The notes: generated from the sequence alone by a model not told the origin. Shown: positions 24,546 through 36,700, numbered from the stretch's first letter. The stretch: DNA of 64,000 bases from Apostichopus japonicus (GCF_037975245.1 NC_092575.1:139001-203000); one strand, 5' to 3'. Numbers and translations: made by a program.

Positions 24546-24550
24546 TTTAC

Positions 24551-24552
24551 AG
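24551..24552 (+). other. Splice acceptor upstream of the second PTB gene
   Basis: A strong pyrimidine tract (TTCCTTTTTTCCTTTTACAG) ends here, 39 bp before the start codon. It predicts a non-coding first exon upstream, not located in the sequence. Confidence 0.6.
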
Positions 24553-24562
24553 CTGACAAACC

Positions 24563-24592
24563 ATGCATGTACAAGTTTTCTGTGTGATGTAA
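24563..24592 (+). promoter_or_regulatory. Upstream ORF of 9 codons overlapping the PTB gene start
   Basis: ATG at 24563 opens a frame MHVQVFCVM followed by TAA at 24590-24592. The last A of the TAA is the first A of the main ATG (TAATG overlap). Such an arrangement could limit translation or support reinitiation. Its presence in the mRNA depends on the acceptor at 24551-24552. Confidence 0.5.
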
Positions 24593-26025
24593 TGGCAGCG
24601 CTAAAGATTGGTCGCAGGACACCAAAACAAGAGATGACATCTTCGAAGAGAGACAAAGACCCCATCTCCTCCCGGTCGAAGTGCCCAGTTTTTACCGTTC
24701 AATACCTTGGAAAGTTACCAGCACGAGGCGAGTATGGCCGAGAGTACATATCAGAGCCTGTTGAATGCTTGTTGAAATTAAAAGAGAAGCAACGGTTACC
24801 AAAAACAACTTTAACTGTTTCTGAAAAGGGATTTCATTTTTTGGATCAGAATGGCCCATTTGGAAAAGAGAAGCATGTTTTAATTCCACTCCATAACATT
24901 TGCTATGGCGTTGCCGACGAACAGTCACCGCGTGTGTTTGCTATCATAACCAGGTCAGACAGTAACTCCGCAAGTAGCCTGTTCGAATGTCATGCATTTC
25001 TTTGTGACAAAAGAAAAACATCTAGTGAAATAACTTATTGGCTATTGAGGACATTTTTACAAGTATTTGAAGAACTCCAAAAGAAAAGAAGACTTCGACA
25101 GGATAAGAAGCGACAAGAAAACGGAGGAAATAACGACGGCCGAGTTGCAGAATCTTCCAAGGATGCAAGAGGTTCCAAAGCTAGGTTGTCATTTGGACCC
25201 GAAAAACCATTTGAAACTGGATCTTACTCAGTCATTCTGGAAGGTAGCAAAGGACACGGTGCAGCCGTGGGTTTAACATTGGACAAGTCAAGGTCTCGTA
25301 ATTCCCATGTGACATCACGACAGAAATCCCATGGAAACGAGCAGCAGCGAAGAAATGACGAACGTGACTTAAACGCAAACTTTTACTCGAGATCTCCCCA
25401 AGATCCCTTGATTACCATCAATGCAGATGTCCACCCTCATCCTTCGACAGCTCAGCTAAAGCATAGACTACCTCACCACCAAGTGGTTCCACAAGTCAAG
25501 GGTGGTAGTCGTAGTACTTACATTTATTCAGGTGGTGTTCAGCCTCCTCCACACACGACGAATCATCAAGGTTCGAACCATCATAGACATCAAGTGGTCC
25601 CGAACTACGCCGCGCAACGAGCTCCATCCAGCGTTGGACGGTATACAAGGAACAATCCTCAATCCCAGAATGGATTTGTGGGAAGAGAAGGAAGATCGGT
25701 AGCTCAACCAAGTAGTCACGATGACTCGGATTTTTTATTTATTGAGTTATTGCAGGAAGAATTCACCGACGGTCGCCATCAAGACGGATTCTCAGTGAGA
25801 AGCGGTAGACGAGGAGAAGTAATTGGCCCGCCTAATCAGATGCTCCGTAGCGAGGATATTGAAAGACGAATCCACGAGTGGCTATCTGCAAGAGAAGAGC
25901 CCAGCGAGGATGATATTTCTGTTTTTGCAGAAGATGAAACTGTACATCATCCACCAGAGATATTACGACGTCAGTTCAGTGGAGGAGACACCGTTAGTGT
26001 AGCTTCAAGCGATTCGTATTTTTGA
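24592..26025 (+). CDS. PTB/PID-domain protein, FAM43-like, copy 2
   Basis: A single coding exon for 477 residues. The PTB/PID fold lies at about 32-165: CPVFTVQYLGKLPARGEYG, KQRLPKTTLTV, the core LIPLHNICYGVADEQSPRVFAIITR, then CHAFLCDK and the C-terminal helix EITYWLLRTFLQVFEELQKK. This parallels copy 1 (YLGRIPTSVEYG, LPLHHITYGVASEAHP, YAFLCDK, TYWQLQAYIEAYEEL), showing duplication. The rest is low-complexity: a basic segment after the PTB, a His/Pro/Gln-rich region (about 280-370), then an acidic helical part (DIERRIHEWLSAREEPSEDD) that may correspond to FERRISEMND in copy 1. It is likely a cytoplasmic adaptor; ligand unknown. The start follows a 9-codon upstream frame. Unlike copy 1, there is no intron before the stop. 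FAM43 resemblance is moderate; the PTB call is strong. Confidence 0.85.
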   Translation: MAALKIGRRTPKQEMTSSKRDKDPISSRSKCPVFTVQYLGKLPARGEYGREYISEPVECLLKLKEKQRLPKTTLTVSEKGFHFLDQNGPFGKEKHVLIPLHNICYGVADEQSPRVFAIITRSDSNSASSLFECHAFLCDKRKTSSEITYWLLRTFLQVFEELQKKRRLRQDKKRQENGGNNDGRVAESSKDARGSKARLSFGPEKPFETGSYSVILEGSKGHGAAVGLTLDKSRSRNSHVTSRQKSHGNEQQRRNDERDLNANFYSRSPQDPLITINADVHPHPSTAQLKHRLPHHQVVPQVKGGSRSTYIYSGGVQPPPHTTNHQGSNHHRHQVVPNYAAQRAPSSVGRYTRNNPQSQNGFVGREGRSVAQPSSHDDSDFLFIELLQEEFTDGRHQDGFSVRSGRRGEVIGPPNQMLRSEDIERRIHEWLSAREEPSEDDISVFAEDETVHHPPEILRRQFSGGDTVSVASSDSYF

Positions 26026-26129
26026 GTCTAATGACTTATTTTCTCGGTTCATATAGATCGAATGTTGTGTTAAGGGAATTGAATCCAAGCATGAAAATAT
26101 GTACATTGTTCTTGTTTCATATGGACCTT

Positions 26130-26220
26130 AGTCATTCCTATTATTTGATTTGGCATCACTAAGCATATGGAGCTTAGTCATTCCTATTATTTGATTTGGG
26201 CACCACTAAGTAACACAAGT
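26130..26220 (+). repeat. Two ~46-bp direct repeats in the 3' flank of PTB copy 2
   Basis: CTTAGTCATTCCTATTATTT occurs at 26127 and 26173, followed both times by GATTTGG and CACTAAG. Probably within the 3' UTR. Confidence 0.7.
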
Positions 26221-26410
26221 CATTTTACAGACGAGTGCGATGATTGAATAATAATAATAATACGTTGACTTTGTCAATTCTTTATCTAAGATTGATCCTT
26301 ATCTTTTCTGATCCTTATCGTTTTGTATAATGAATTTCAAAAACTTCTTCAGGTAACCTAAATTTCCATTTTGACAGCGGCCACTTTAATGTTTATTACT
26401 ATGTTTTATG

Positions 26411-26416
26411 AATAAA
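26411..26416 (+). terminator. Candidate poly(A) signal AATAAA for PTB copy 2
   Basis: AATAAA about 390 bp after the stop at 26025. The spacing fits a moderate 3' UTR. Other A/T-rich near-matches exist nearby. Confidence 0.35.
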
Positions 26417-26419
26417 AAC

Positions 26420-27750
26420 AAGGCTTCACGTGACATGTCATATGATTCATGTATCCTTTTATTAAACAGAGAAGTTTATCTCAGCGGGAATTGATGCATT
26501 GTGAAATCCGATACATCGGAGGTATTTCTGTGAAATTCAATACACAAATCATATTTGAGGCCATCTTTTAAAACATTTTTAAGTGTAAACGTGCTTGCAC
26601 TTTTTATTCCTAGCCGTCAAGATGGTGTGTTGCTTGGTTGCTACATTTCTTACTTTATGCGCGAGCCTGTCTTTGTATATGTTTGTTGGTGCGTGCGTGC
26701 GTCATGGGCAAGTATCATAATTGTTTTGATCACACTATAGAGTTTAACCGTCTCATGAGATCAACAGAAGAATTAACGTTTTGTGGATATTCATACTTAC
26801 CCTGCCGATTCCATTTGTGTTTTTGAATCTTAAAGCCTCATAAACACTAAACTATCATTTTTTGCCTTTCTTTGGTTACCATGGTAACAACAGTTAATTG
26901 TAGTTTACTTTAAGTTATTATTATTTTGACCTGTTATGATACACTGGTGTATCATACACAAACACTGCTGAATTATTGTAATCAAATTCCTTCGATTGTT
27001 TTTACGAGTATACGAATTGATGCTAAAAAGAAAACTGAAATTTAAATATCAGATCATATAAAAGGAACGCAAACTAATGTTCACATATAAAATATTTTCA
27101 CTTTACCCTTGCAATATCAATTAATCGGGACGAAATTGTGATACGGAAAATTTCATAAAACTGAATAGTAATCACCTATTATTTCGGGTATCTGTGAATG
27201 GTGTAAAAGTATTACTAATAGTATTATTAATATTTTTTGTAGTTGTATATATTAGAAGCGCCCGTGTTTATAGTAAGGGGAAGAGACCTGTCGTACTGGA
27301 GAGCTTAAGTTTTGTAAATTATATCCAAGTTAGTTTCAATTTGACATCCTCTCGATTAAGTATGCCTTTCCTCGAATTAAACACAGGTTTTTAAGCAGCT
27401 GTACAGTAAAATGGTGTTGTGCGAAATGAACTATAACATTCTACAATCTACATTCTAAATTTATTATAAATTACATAGACGGAGCTTACAGTACCAAGAA
27501 ATCTGAAATGAAAAATGTTCAATAAATGATAAAGGCTTCCAAACAGCAATAAAGGATGAAATATAAGCACTGTCTATTCTATTTATTATTGTGCACATTC
27601 CGTGCACTGAATTAATTTTTCTTGTCACTCTCGTGTTAGTGAATTGTTCCCTGTTGTCGTTGTGTCAAAAATATTGATAACTCGAGACAGAAATCAATCG
27701 TTTCAATCAGAAGTGGCAGATGCGTTAAAAACTACGTGTAACGTATTATT
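26420..27750. other. Gene-free stretch
   Basis: AT-rich with no recognised gene; short open frames have no domain. It ends in a (TA)n tract at 27757-27891. Confidence 0.4.
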
Positions 27751-27754
27751 CACA

Positions 27755-27756
<2 letters not shown>

Positions 27757-27795
<39 letters not shown>

Positions 27796-27798
27796 CAG

Positions 27799-27855
<57 letters not shown>

Positions 27856-27891
27856 GCATATATATGTATGTATATGTATATATGTATATAT
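27757..27891. repeat. (TA)n microsatellite
   Basis: Two TA blocks separated by TTCACAGTATATAC, followed by imperfect TATG/TATA sequence up to the LTR-like element. Confidence 0.9.
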
Positions 27892-28482
27892 TGTTACGTG
27901 ACCGTTCTCAGACTTAATGTGGAGAACAGATCACGTGACATAAAAAGGAGAACACGAGGATGAAAGTAAGTTTAAAGCATTTAATAAGCTATTTACATGG
28001 CAGAACAAAGTATAAATATGAACATAATACATAACTATAGATTCTTAATTCAATTAACGTCTTTCTGGACTTGGAGAACCGGGGGGAGAGTTTCTGCTTA
28101 TTTCTTGAGTTACCTTATAGTGCTAGGCGGATAGTGTCCAGGTTTGCTTTAGCAGTAGTTCGGCTGGATGTAGTTCAGATAGAGCGACGCGAATCCATTA
28201 GAGTGTGTAGGTCGGAGTTCCGACAAAAGTATAGAGTTAAATATATACTGTGTTTAAAATGGGCACAGTAATCAATGCCAAGGAACCATCAGAGGTGTGG
28301 CAACCTCTGAACGGAACGAACGGAGAAAACGGAGAGGGCGCTCAATCGGGCGTCTGTGGCTTTTATCCCCGGAATGTAAAGGAATGTTCCAGTAAGTTAT
28401 GAATATTCATGAAGTCCGCAGAAACACTTTGTTGGCGAGTTCCAGTTATGTAGAATGCGTGAGCGCATCTGGGATCGTAACA
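27892..28482 (-). mobile_element. Probable solo LTR of a retrotransposon
   Basis: This 591-bp block begins TGTTACG and ends CGTAACA, the TG...CA ends with short inverted repeats expected of an LTR. Read on the minus strand it has a TATA-like GGGGATAAAAGCC about 110-125 bp from its 5' end (plus 28360-28370), as in many Ty3/Gypsy-type LTRs. No gag, pol or second LTR is found next to it. No flanking 4-6 bp duplication is clear because the left flank is a (TA)n tract. Confidence 0.55.
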
Positions 28483-28692
28483 ATCGGAAGACTCGGAGAC
28501 TTGAATGGTAACTTATATTACGAAATAGGGTAGATGAATAAGTGGGTTACATAACAATATATTATATTTATATATCTAGAAACTACAAAACAAGTGATTA
28601 ACATCCCAAAGAGAATATCCGGTATACCTATGCCACCTGCCCCGCCCAAAAAGGTTAAACGATTAGCCTGCATCCAGCAATAACAGTGCTTT

Positions 28693-28965
28693 AGTCTATC
28701 TATCTATATATCTATTTGTCTATCTGTCTGTCTGTTTATCTGTCTGTCTGCCTGCATGTCTGCCTGCCGCTCTGCCTGTCTGCCTGCCGCTCTGTCTGTC
28801 TGCCTGCCTGCCTGTCTGCCTGCCTGTCTGTCTGTATGCCTGCCTGCCTACCTGTCTGTCTGCCTGTCTGTCTTTCTGCCTGCCTGTCTGTCTGCCTCTC
28901 TGTCTATCTTTCTGTCTGTCTGTTTGTTTGTCTGTTTGTCTGTTTGTCTATTTTTGCATTAATTT
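28693..28965 (+). repeat. Tetranucleotide repeat, CTGT/CTGC/CTAT type
   Basis: About 270 bp of CTGTCTGC/CTGTCTAT variants. Open frames of C/L/S/V residues here are compositional. Confidence 0.95.
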
Positions 28966-28999
28966 ATCAATATTAAATAATGTAATAAATATTTGATAT

Positions 29000-29750
29000 T
29001 CAGATTATGTTGTCTTTTTCAAGAATACATTCCCTTCCACAATGATCAAAAATCGACCAAAAATTAACTTTCTCACATTTCAATCTCGATGCCATTAATG
29101 GATTCCGAGGGTTCCGAAAGACATATCTCTCCAGTTAAAAGTGAAATTCCACTCGTATTTTTGCATTAATTTATAAATATTTGTCTTTTTCAAGAATATT
29201 GATACGTATTTAGACAGTACTGTTGTCTGAAATAAAAGGCAATTGTCGCCATACATTCTCCGCATCAGTTTGAGAAAAGTTTAAAATATCGAAATTTTGG
29301 TCGAAAATTAAGAAAATCATAAGGCTATAGCCTTCCAAAATGATCAAAAATCGACCAAAAATTAACTTTCTCACATTTCAGTCTCGATGCCTATAATGGA
29401 TTCCGAGGGTTCCGAAAGACATATCTCTCCAGTTAAAAGTGAAATTCCATTCGCATTTTTGCATTAATGTATCAATTTTTATATTTGATATTCAGATTAT
29501 GTTGTCTTTTTCAAGAATATTGATACGTATTTAGACAGTACTGTTGTCTGAAATAAAAGGCAAAATGTCGCCATACATTCTTCGCATCAGTTTGAGAAGA
29601 GTTTAAAATATCAAAATTTTGGTGGAAAATTAAAAAAATCATAAGGCTATAGCCTTCCACAATGATCAAAAATCGACCAAAAATTAACTTTCTCACATTT
29701 CAGTCTCGATCTTGATAATGGATTCCGAGGGTTCCGAAAGACAATTTAGC
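29000..29750 (+). repeat. Three partial copies of a ~305-bp tandem repeat
   Basis: The anchor ATGATCAAAAATCGACCAAA occurs at about 29041, 29340 and 29662, each followed by TTAACTTTCTCACATTTC and GGATTCCGAGGGTTCCGAAA. Between them runs ATTGATACGTATTTAGACAG. The first copy is truncated at its left. Confidence 0.85.
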
Positions 29751-29837
29751 CAAAGGTTGAGTGATCTGATGGCAATTGATTGCACTGAAGTACGAAAATA
29801 GCACAAACATATTTACCAAAGCTTTGGGAAAATCACC

Positions 29838-30790
29838 GCGCGTATGGAAAGCCATTTTAACATTTAATCGGGAATTTTAGATATCTGAAATTGTTTCTTA
29901 TTTCAGATATCTGAAATTGAATTCGAGATATCTTAAATAGATTTCGAGATATCTGAAATTCTAATTCAGATATCTGAAATTGAATTCGAGATATCTGAAA
30001 TTGAATTCGAGATATCTAAAATAGATTTCGAGATATCTGAAATTCTAATTCAGATATCTGAAATTCAATTTGAGATATCTGAAATTGAATTCGAGATATC
30101 CGAAATTGAATTCGAGATATCTGAAATTCTATTTCAGATATCTGAAATTGAATTCAAGATATCTGCAATTCTAATTCGAGATATCTGAAATTGAATTCGA
30201 GATATCTGCAATGGAATTCGAGATATCTGAAATGCATATGCATAAATTTCCGATTAAATGTTAAAATGGCACGTATGGAAAGCCATTTTAACATTTAATC
30301 GGGAAATTTCAGATATCTGTAATTGAATTCGAGATATCTAAAATTCTATTTCAGATATCTGAAATTGAATTCGAGATATCTGAAATTGAATTCGAGATAT
30401 CTGAAATTGAATTCGAGATATCTGAAAATGAATTCGAGATATCCGAAATTTTATTTCAGATATCTGAAATTGAATTCGAGATATCTGAAATTGAATTCGA
30501 GATATCCAAAATTCTATTTCAGATATCTGAAATTGAATTCGAGATATCCGAAATTGAATTCGAGATATCTGAAATTGAATTCGAGATATCTCGAATTCAA
30601 TTTCAGATAGCCTATCTGAAATTCCCTGGTATTTCGAGATATCTGAAATTGATTTTAAGATATCTGCAATTATTTGTAGATATCTTAAATAAATTGGAGA
30701 TATCTGTAATTTAATTTGAGATATCTGAAATTATTTCGAGATATCTGAAATTCCTTATTAAATGTTAAAACGGCTTTCCATACGCGCGAC
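29838..30790. mobile_element. Compound foldback element filled with a GATATC-rich satellite
   Basis: The outer ends are inverted: CGCGCGTATGGAAAGCC...TTTAACATTTAA on the left, TTAAATGTTAAAACGGC...TTTCCATACGCGCG on the right. The middle (about 30242-30305) has the same arms back to back, so two adjacent copies seem to be present. Between the arms is a ~21-bp satellite (GAAATTGAATTCGAGATATC and variants), itself near-palindromic. No protein-coding capacity. Flanking duplication is not clear. Confidence 0.75.
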
Positions 30791-30799
30791 AGGAAGGGA

Positions 30800-33747
30800 G
30801 ATTACTGTTAAATTCGAAAATACCGGGAAATTCATTGTGGATTATTTGGGGGGGGGGGGGCTAGTTGACACCACGGTCTACTATTGTTGTCTCTTCCATA
30901 GTTAGGAGAGCGTGGTCGAATAGTATTATGTAAATATTGCTGAGTGATTACTTTAGCATCATATAATATTCGATTAAACACAGTGACAGATAATGTCAGT
31001 GTGTTTTCTTGTATGGCATTCAGGCTAAATCAAAACTAGGCCATAGTCAGTGACATTAAAAGAAGAGTCCTTGCTGGGGCACATTTTGCAATCGTTGGCA
31101 TGTTGTTATTCAACAATACGCAAACTGGAATAACTTGCCCAATAAATGGTGAACATACGCGTTACCCTGAAGTACAGTGAAGAACAGTATATGAGGACAT
31201 AACAACCTCCCCCCCCCCCCCTACATAAATCAGCGTTTAGGCAGGGTTTTTTCCTCAGAATTTAAAGAATGTTTTTTTGCTACAAGAGGAAACTCTACTC
31301 TACTTAAGAAGTTTTTAAGAACTAACTTGAGTGGGAAAGTGAATATCCAACAACATACAACAGAAGAAAATAGAGTGATATGACGTCATAGTAACTCAAA
31401 GGGCATATGATATTTGTCTGTAGGCGCACCAAGAGGGGTAAAGTTCAAGTGGCAAGTATTCCACCATATATATACCTAGACAGTATGTGATCATAAAGTA
31501 TGGCTTTATGATAGAACGTGCACTCAACACAGAAGAAGAAGCAAGTTTTGTTCTTTACAAACGTGGATCCGGTAAAGTTACTTCCATATCATTTACTTAT
31601 CTTATCATAAATGTGTGTTGTATCCTACTAACAAATCTCAAAAACATGTTGATACATTGACGTGATATTGATGGAGACCCGCAGATTAACAGGGAAAAAA
31701 CTAATCAGGAACGATCAGGATCAGGAAGACGAAGACGAACATTTGCCAAAGAGAAACCCAACTCAGTTACAGTGTAACCATATTCTGACCATGAAGTATA
31801 GTATAATTCATAGAGCATTACTAATTACGTGCAGCGTATTTCAAAGTAAGCCTGATAGGGTACTTCGCCAAGACTGCATACTCGTCTATGAATATTCACA
31901 AAGTGTTTGTGACTCTGAGGGACATTTCATAACACTTATGGGAACACCTATGTAAACTAAAGAATGCATTGAATAGAACAGAGGTAAGAAGAACTATGGG
32001 GTTTGGAATCATAGCCCGCATTGACCAAAGTCACAATTGAATTATTCTGGTAAATGCGTTGACCACGTTTAGAGTATGCACAAAATCATATCCCAAATTA
32101 CATGGAGGCGGAAAAGTAAGTAACATATGTTCGATTACATGCCTTAGGGTAACTTTCTTGTTACGTTCTATAGTGTTTTATGCTCACTACAATTCATAGG
32201 ACTCCTTTATACACTCGTGCTCTTATCACAGAAGCCTTAGGCAAGTAGTAAAGAACACTTATATATAAAACAATATATAGGATAGATGTTTTCGTATATA
32301 CAAAATAATATCGACCTGGAAGGCAGTTATTGTACGACGCTAAGCAGTCACTTGTGAATGTGGAAGAAGTCGAATGCTTTATTACTCATACACTTCATAT
32401 ATTATACACGTCGGCAAGCTATCCAAATTACAGTGTTAGCTCATTTTGGACTTTTGGAAGACAAATCTGGTTGAAAAACTGTGGATTTCGTGTAGATCAT
32501 GATTTTAAACCTCACCAAAGTTCTGGTCGGCCATGGCCAGGGTCGAGCACACCACCAGATGACATATTTCAATGCTTCTTAGGCCACCGCTTTATTCTCT
32601 CGACGGACCGTAACAGTGTTATAAATTCATTATGTAGTTTTATCACTAACCATAAAGAAATATATATAAGCCCAGGTACGGTGTAATGAAACCCAATAAC
32701 TATCTTAATGCATGTGAACCGTTAGTAAACCATGTACCATGTAAACCATACCATGTAAATTAGTGTCATACATAATGTAAGACTCGTTGTAGTACTCAAA
32801 ACTTCTGCATTGATTCATGAAGCGCTATAGTTTTTACCAAAGACGAGAAGACAAAATACTGCAAGAACAACCTTTAAGTGCAGTCCATCTTCCTCCTTGT
32901 CAAGCTGAATACGAACAGATGTTTTGCAGTTGTTCCATTTCCGCTCTGACATACCTTCATTCCAAAGACAATTTATTTACATCTCACTGAGTGGTTAATA
33001 ACGTTGCTCAGGGCTTGCATGGGAGAGTTATACAGAATAAGTAACGAAATTATTAACATTCAATAGCATACGATACTTCGAATAATTTGAAAATTATACT
33101 GTTAAATCGAAAACAAACAATGCCCTTTTTGCATGAACCATATTTGAGCCAATAATTGCGACATTGTAAGCATTTCCATATACATAGTCCACATAAGATC
33201 AACCAAACATTTACACAAGGGATTTGGTTTTCCATATGTCAGGGAGCGATGAAATCTTCCCGTTTCAATATAAAATTATCTGCAATATATGACAAGGACA
33301 AGTGAGTATGATGTTGCCGATATCATATTTATCCATCGCCGTTTATTCAAATATTAAATCCTCTTTCTTAATGAAGTTATTTGATTTGTGGGATTTTACA
33401 ATTATCTTTTGAAGTGTGCAACTTATATTTTAGCTTTAGAATTATGCAAGCATCCTAAAACAGTGTTTGATCACGGAAGTTCAAAGTCTGATCTTACAGT
33501 TCGATTTTATGTTTTCTCATTTCATTTTTCGATTAAATTAGCTCTCAGTCAAAATGAGCTGAATTGTCATCTTCTCGTGGCAAACCATGGTGACACAGAG
33601 CGCATGCGTAGAAACACGACAACTCGCAACTGCTTCTTATGAGAACTGTGAGAGTGAACAACTCACAGGAGAGGAAGGACATCGTAGAAGCATCATCAGT
33701 ACGCTTGCCTCCAAATAGAAGAATAGATAAGACTGGGAGTAGATACA
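30800..33747. other. Gene-free flank upstream of the SLC45 gene
   Basis: No gene recognised. Two frames, 31662-31955 and 32330-32686 on the plus strand, start and stop normally but show no known domain, signal or splice context; I do not call them genes. Up to about 33747 the sequence may include the promoter and 5' UTR of the transporter. Confidence 0.35.
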
Positions 33748-35293
33748 ATGGCGTTTATAAGAGGAGCTTTGTCAAGAGCGCGAGAAGTATTTGGGAAATC
33801 TGAGGATCGTACTCCATTTGTGAAGTCAGATGAACTAGAGTCTGATGAACTGAGCAGAAATAGTGAAGTTAACCAACAAGAATCCAACCGACAGCCTAAG
33901 CCGTGGCTCCAACTAGCTCGATTAAGTGGAACTGTTTGTGGCATCGAATTCTGTTATGCTGCCGAAACGGCTTTTGTCAGTCCTATACTTTTGAGGATCG
34001 GGATTCCGCAACGATTTATGACAATGGTATGGTGTCTGAGTCCTTTGATGGGATTTCTATGGATGCCGATTTTAGGATCTGCAAGTGATAGATGTGGTTC
34101 TCGTCTAGGAAGACGTCGACCTTTCATCATCCTTCTCTCAGTGGGAATCATAATTGGTTTGATATTAGTGCCAAACGGCTATCGTCTAGGGGGTGCCACG
34201 TGTGGACTGGAAGTAGTGAATTCAACCAACAGTACATCTTGCATAGAGAATATAACTCCGGAACCACTTGACGTGTTGTACGGCTTCTCGGGATTCGAGT
34301 CTGGTATGGAATCGTTATATGACAACGAAACTACCACCATTTTACCCATACAGACAAGTGAGATGCCGCTGCCGGCATGCCGATTGATACCCACTGTTGC
34401 TGGACATACTTGTGGTATTATCTTTACCGTTATTGGCATCATGCTTCTTGATTTTAACTGTGATGCTTGTCAATCTCCAGCCCGGGCATATTTAATTGAC
34501 GTTACACAACCAGAAGATCATGTCAGGGGGTTGTCCATGTTCAGTTTTATGGCCGGTCTTGGTGGGTCATTGGGCTATATGATCGGAGGCATTCCATGGC
34601 ATGAGTCAACCGGAAGTGACATAGTAGGAGCACAAATTCGATTTGTATTTGGCTTAGTTTTGATCATCTTTGTAATTGCCCTAGTTTTAACTGTTACGGC
34701 CGAAAAAGAAAAAACCCTTCAAGAGATCTTCCCAGAGGAGAGGAAGAAAAAGAAAAAAAATGTTGAAAATGATGAGGAAATGGAACTGGGTATTTTGCAG
34801 CCAAAAAAAAGTTACGGAACTGGAGAAGAAAAGATTAAAGATAAGCAAGATATTGAAGAGGCAAGTGTGGTCAACATAAGTGAAAACGAAACTCCACAAG
34901 AGATACGCGAGAATGGCTTTGGTGAAGAGAAGATGTTGGTTGAAGGCACCATGGGTAATGAGATGACGGACACTGATCGGAGAGAAGAATCAACTGATGC
35001 CGAGAATGTTAGTATGACGACATACCTGCTGTCAATCATTCGAATGCCATGGTCCGTTAGAATTCTTTGTTGTACACATCTCCTCGGCTGGATGTCCCTT
35101 TTGTGTTACTCCCTGTATTTCACCGACTTCGTTGGTCAAGCTGTGTACGGAGGGGATCCTTATGCAGAACCTGGGACTCCTGAGAGATATGCATACGCCA
35201 AAGGAGTACGCATGGGATCTTACGCAATGGGTCTCTACTCCTTCACATGTGCTGTTTGTTCATTTACTTTAGAACGGATGATGGCAAAAGTTG
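33748..35293 (+). CDS. SLC45-family sugar/proton transporter, exon 1
   Basis: First and largest exon of a predicted 664-residue membrane protein (exons 33748-35293, 39649-39824, 40212-40484). SLC45 proteins are major-facilitator carriers, related to plant sucrose transporters, that move sugars with protons across plasma or organelle membranes. Evidence: after a charged N-terminus the first helices read WLQLARLSGTVCGIEFCYAA and FMTMVWCLSPLMGFLWMP; the family's SDRCGSRLGRRRPF signature lies at about 112-125; NCDACQSPARAYLIDV is in TM5 (about 241); a glycine-rich GLGGSLGYMIGG follows. A long loop between TM3 and TM4 has several N-glycosylation sequons (NST, NIT, NET). A very charged loop at about 325-425 separates the two halves. 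The start has a good context (ACAATGG). The exon ends GTTG|GTAAGT, phase 1. The substrate is not predictable. Intron 1 is about 4.4 kb and full of repeats. Confidence 0.92.
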
Positions 35294-35344
35294 GTAAGTC
35301 GAATAATGTCTTGTTTCCTTTACTTGCCAATATCCCATCTTAAA

Positions 35345-36700
35345 ATGCTAAGCTGTGGATAAAAGTAACCTAGGTAACGAAACATCACAAATTCACACAT
35401 GTTCCTAAGCATTCCCTCAACAAAGTTAACTTCTTGAACTGTTTGATAGTATGCCCATAATTTACTTTCATGATTTCTGTTTGGAATTATCTGCGTTAAC
35501 TATGATTGTCCCCGAAAACATTCCAATGAGAGTCAGTTTTCCCCGTGAACTGAATTTGTTTAGAGTAACTATTACTGCAGATGGAATACTTAAGCATCAA
35601 AGAGATATGCAGGGGTTCTTTATAACGTAGAGTTACTATAACAATAAACTCATATTTAATTATCAGAACTCGCTAGTCTTGTCAGTACCCCTCACCCCCC
35701 CCCCTCCACCCCTCGCACCCTCCTATGAAAATCAAGCCACGTGATTGCTTTGCATTGTTCGTTGAGACTGAGTTGATCGATACATTATCTATTTATTTGT
35801 GTATCAGTTTTAAGGATATTATTATAGATCGCAAATTAATTCCCGTAGTTTGCTAAGAATTCTTCTTTCTTTAGAATTGCTGGATCGCCACACGCCTTAC
35901 ATTTCGAAACAAGCGTTATGTAGGTTTTGTCAAGCAATTGAAGGATGGCAAATTTCGATTTTTACAGAGCAATGACGCAAGCTTGAATTATTTTCACCTG
36001 CTCTTTACCGACTTCACTGGTTGCAGTCATACCACTTCAGGCTACTGGCGACAATTACAATTTTAAAGTGACTGCGTGGATTGCAAGTCGAAATCATTGC
36101 AAGTGTATAGCTAGTAGTTTCACAGCTAAACCAAAGACCGATAATAAGCAGTCTATACATTTAGGCTAAACCATTAAAATATGCAATATTAATACGTTAA
36201 ACAGGTCTTGAATTTAAAGGCTTTAAAACAGCGAACAAGTTCAAACCTCCGAAAGAAAGTATTAAAGATTCGTTATGAAGTTATATTTAACTCTGTTTTA
36301 AAGGAACTTTAATGTTGTCGTTTCAAGCTTAGTAAAGAGCTTTTTATGTGACCGTTAAAGAACTGATGTTTTATCCTGATATCAGTAGGTGTATCAAGGT
36401 TACCAGTGATTCGCTCACGGCCAATGCAACTCAAGTAGTTGTAAATAAGAACCTAATTTCGATTAATCTCGACGATTCTCTTGAACGTATGTCGCAAGAA
36501 AATCCAATCAGATACGAGGGAGAATGCACAAATGAATCGCAGCGCACATATTTGATAAACGTGGTTAGCCAAGGCCGTTTTAGGGTAGCTTGAGATTTTC
36601 TCTTCGCTGAAGGATATAAAGCCTATATTTTTAGTTTTTGTATAATGATCCATGCTTCATACATTCTAGCAATATGCAATATACTCGTTCAGACAAGGTG
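35345..36700. other. Intron 1 of the SLC45 gene, unique part
   Basis: AT-rich intronic sequence with no recognised exon. A C-run lies at 35696-35706. The frame at 36348-36593 has no known domain. Confidence 0.5.

Noticed and set aside
28716-28976. Cys/Leu/Ser/Val-rich frame
   Set aside because: Tetranucleotide repeat.
32330-32686. 118-residue frame as a gene
   Set aside because: No recognised domain, no clear promoter or splice context; may be chance.
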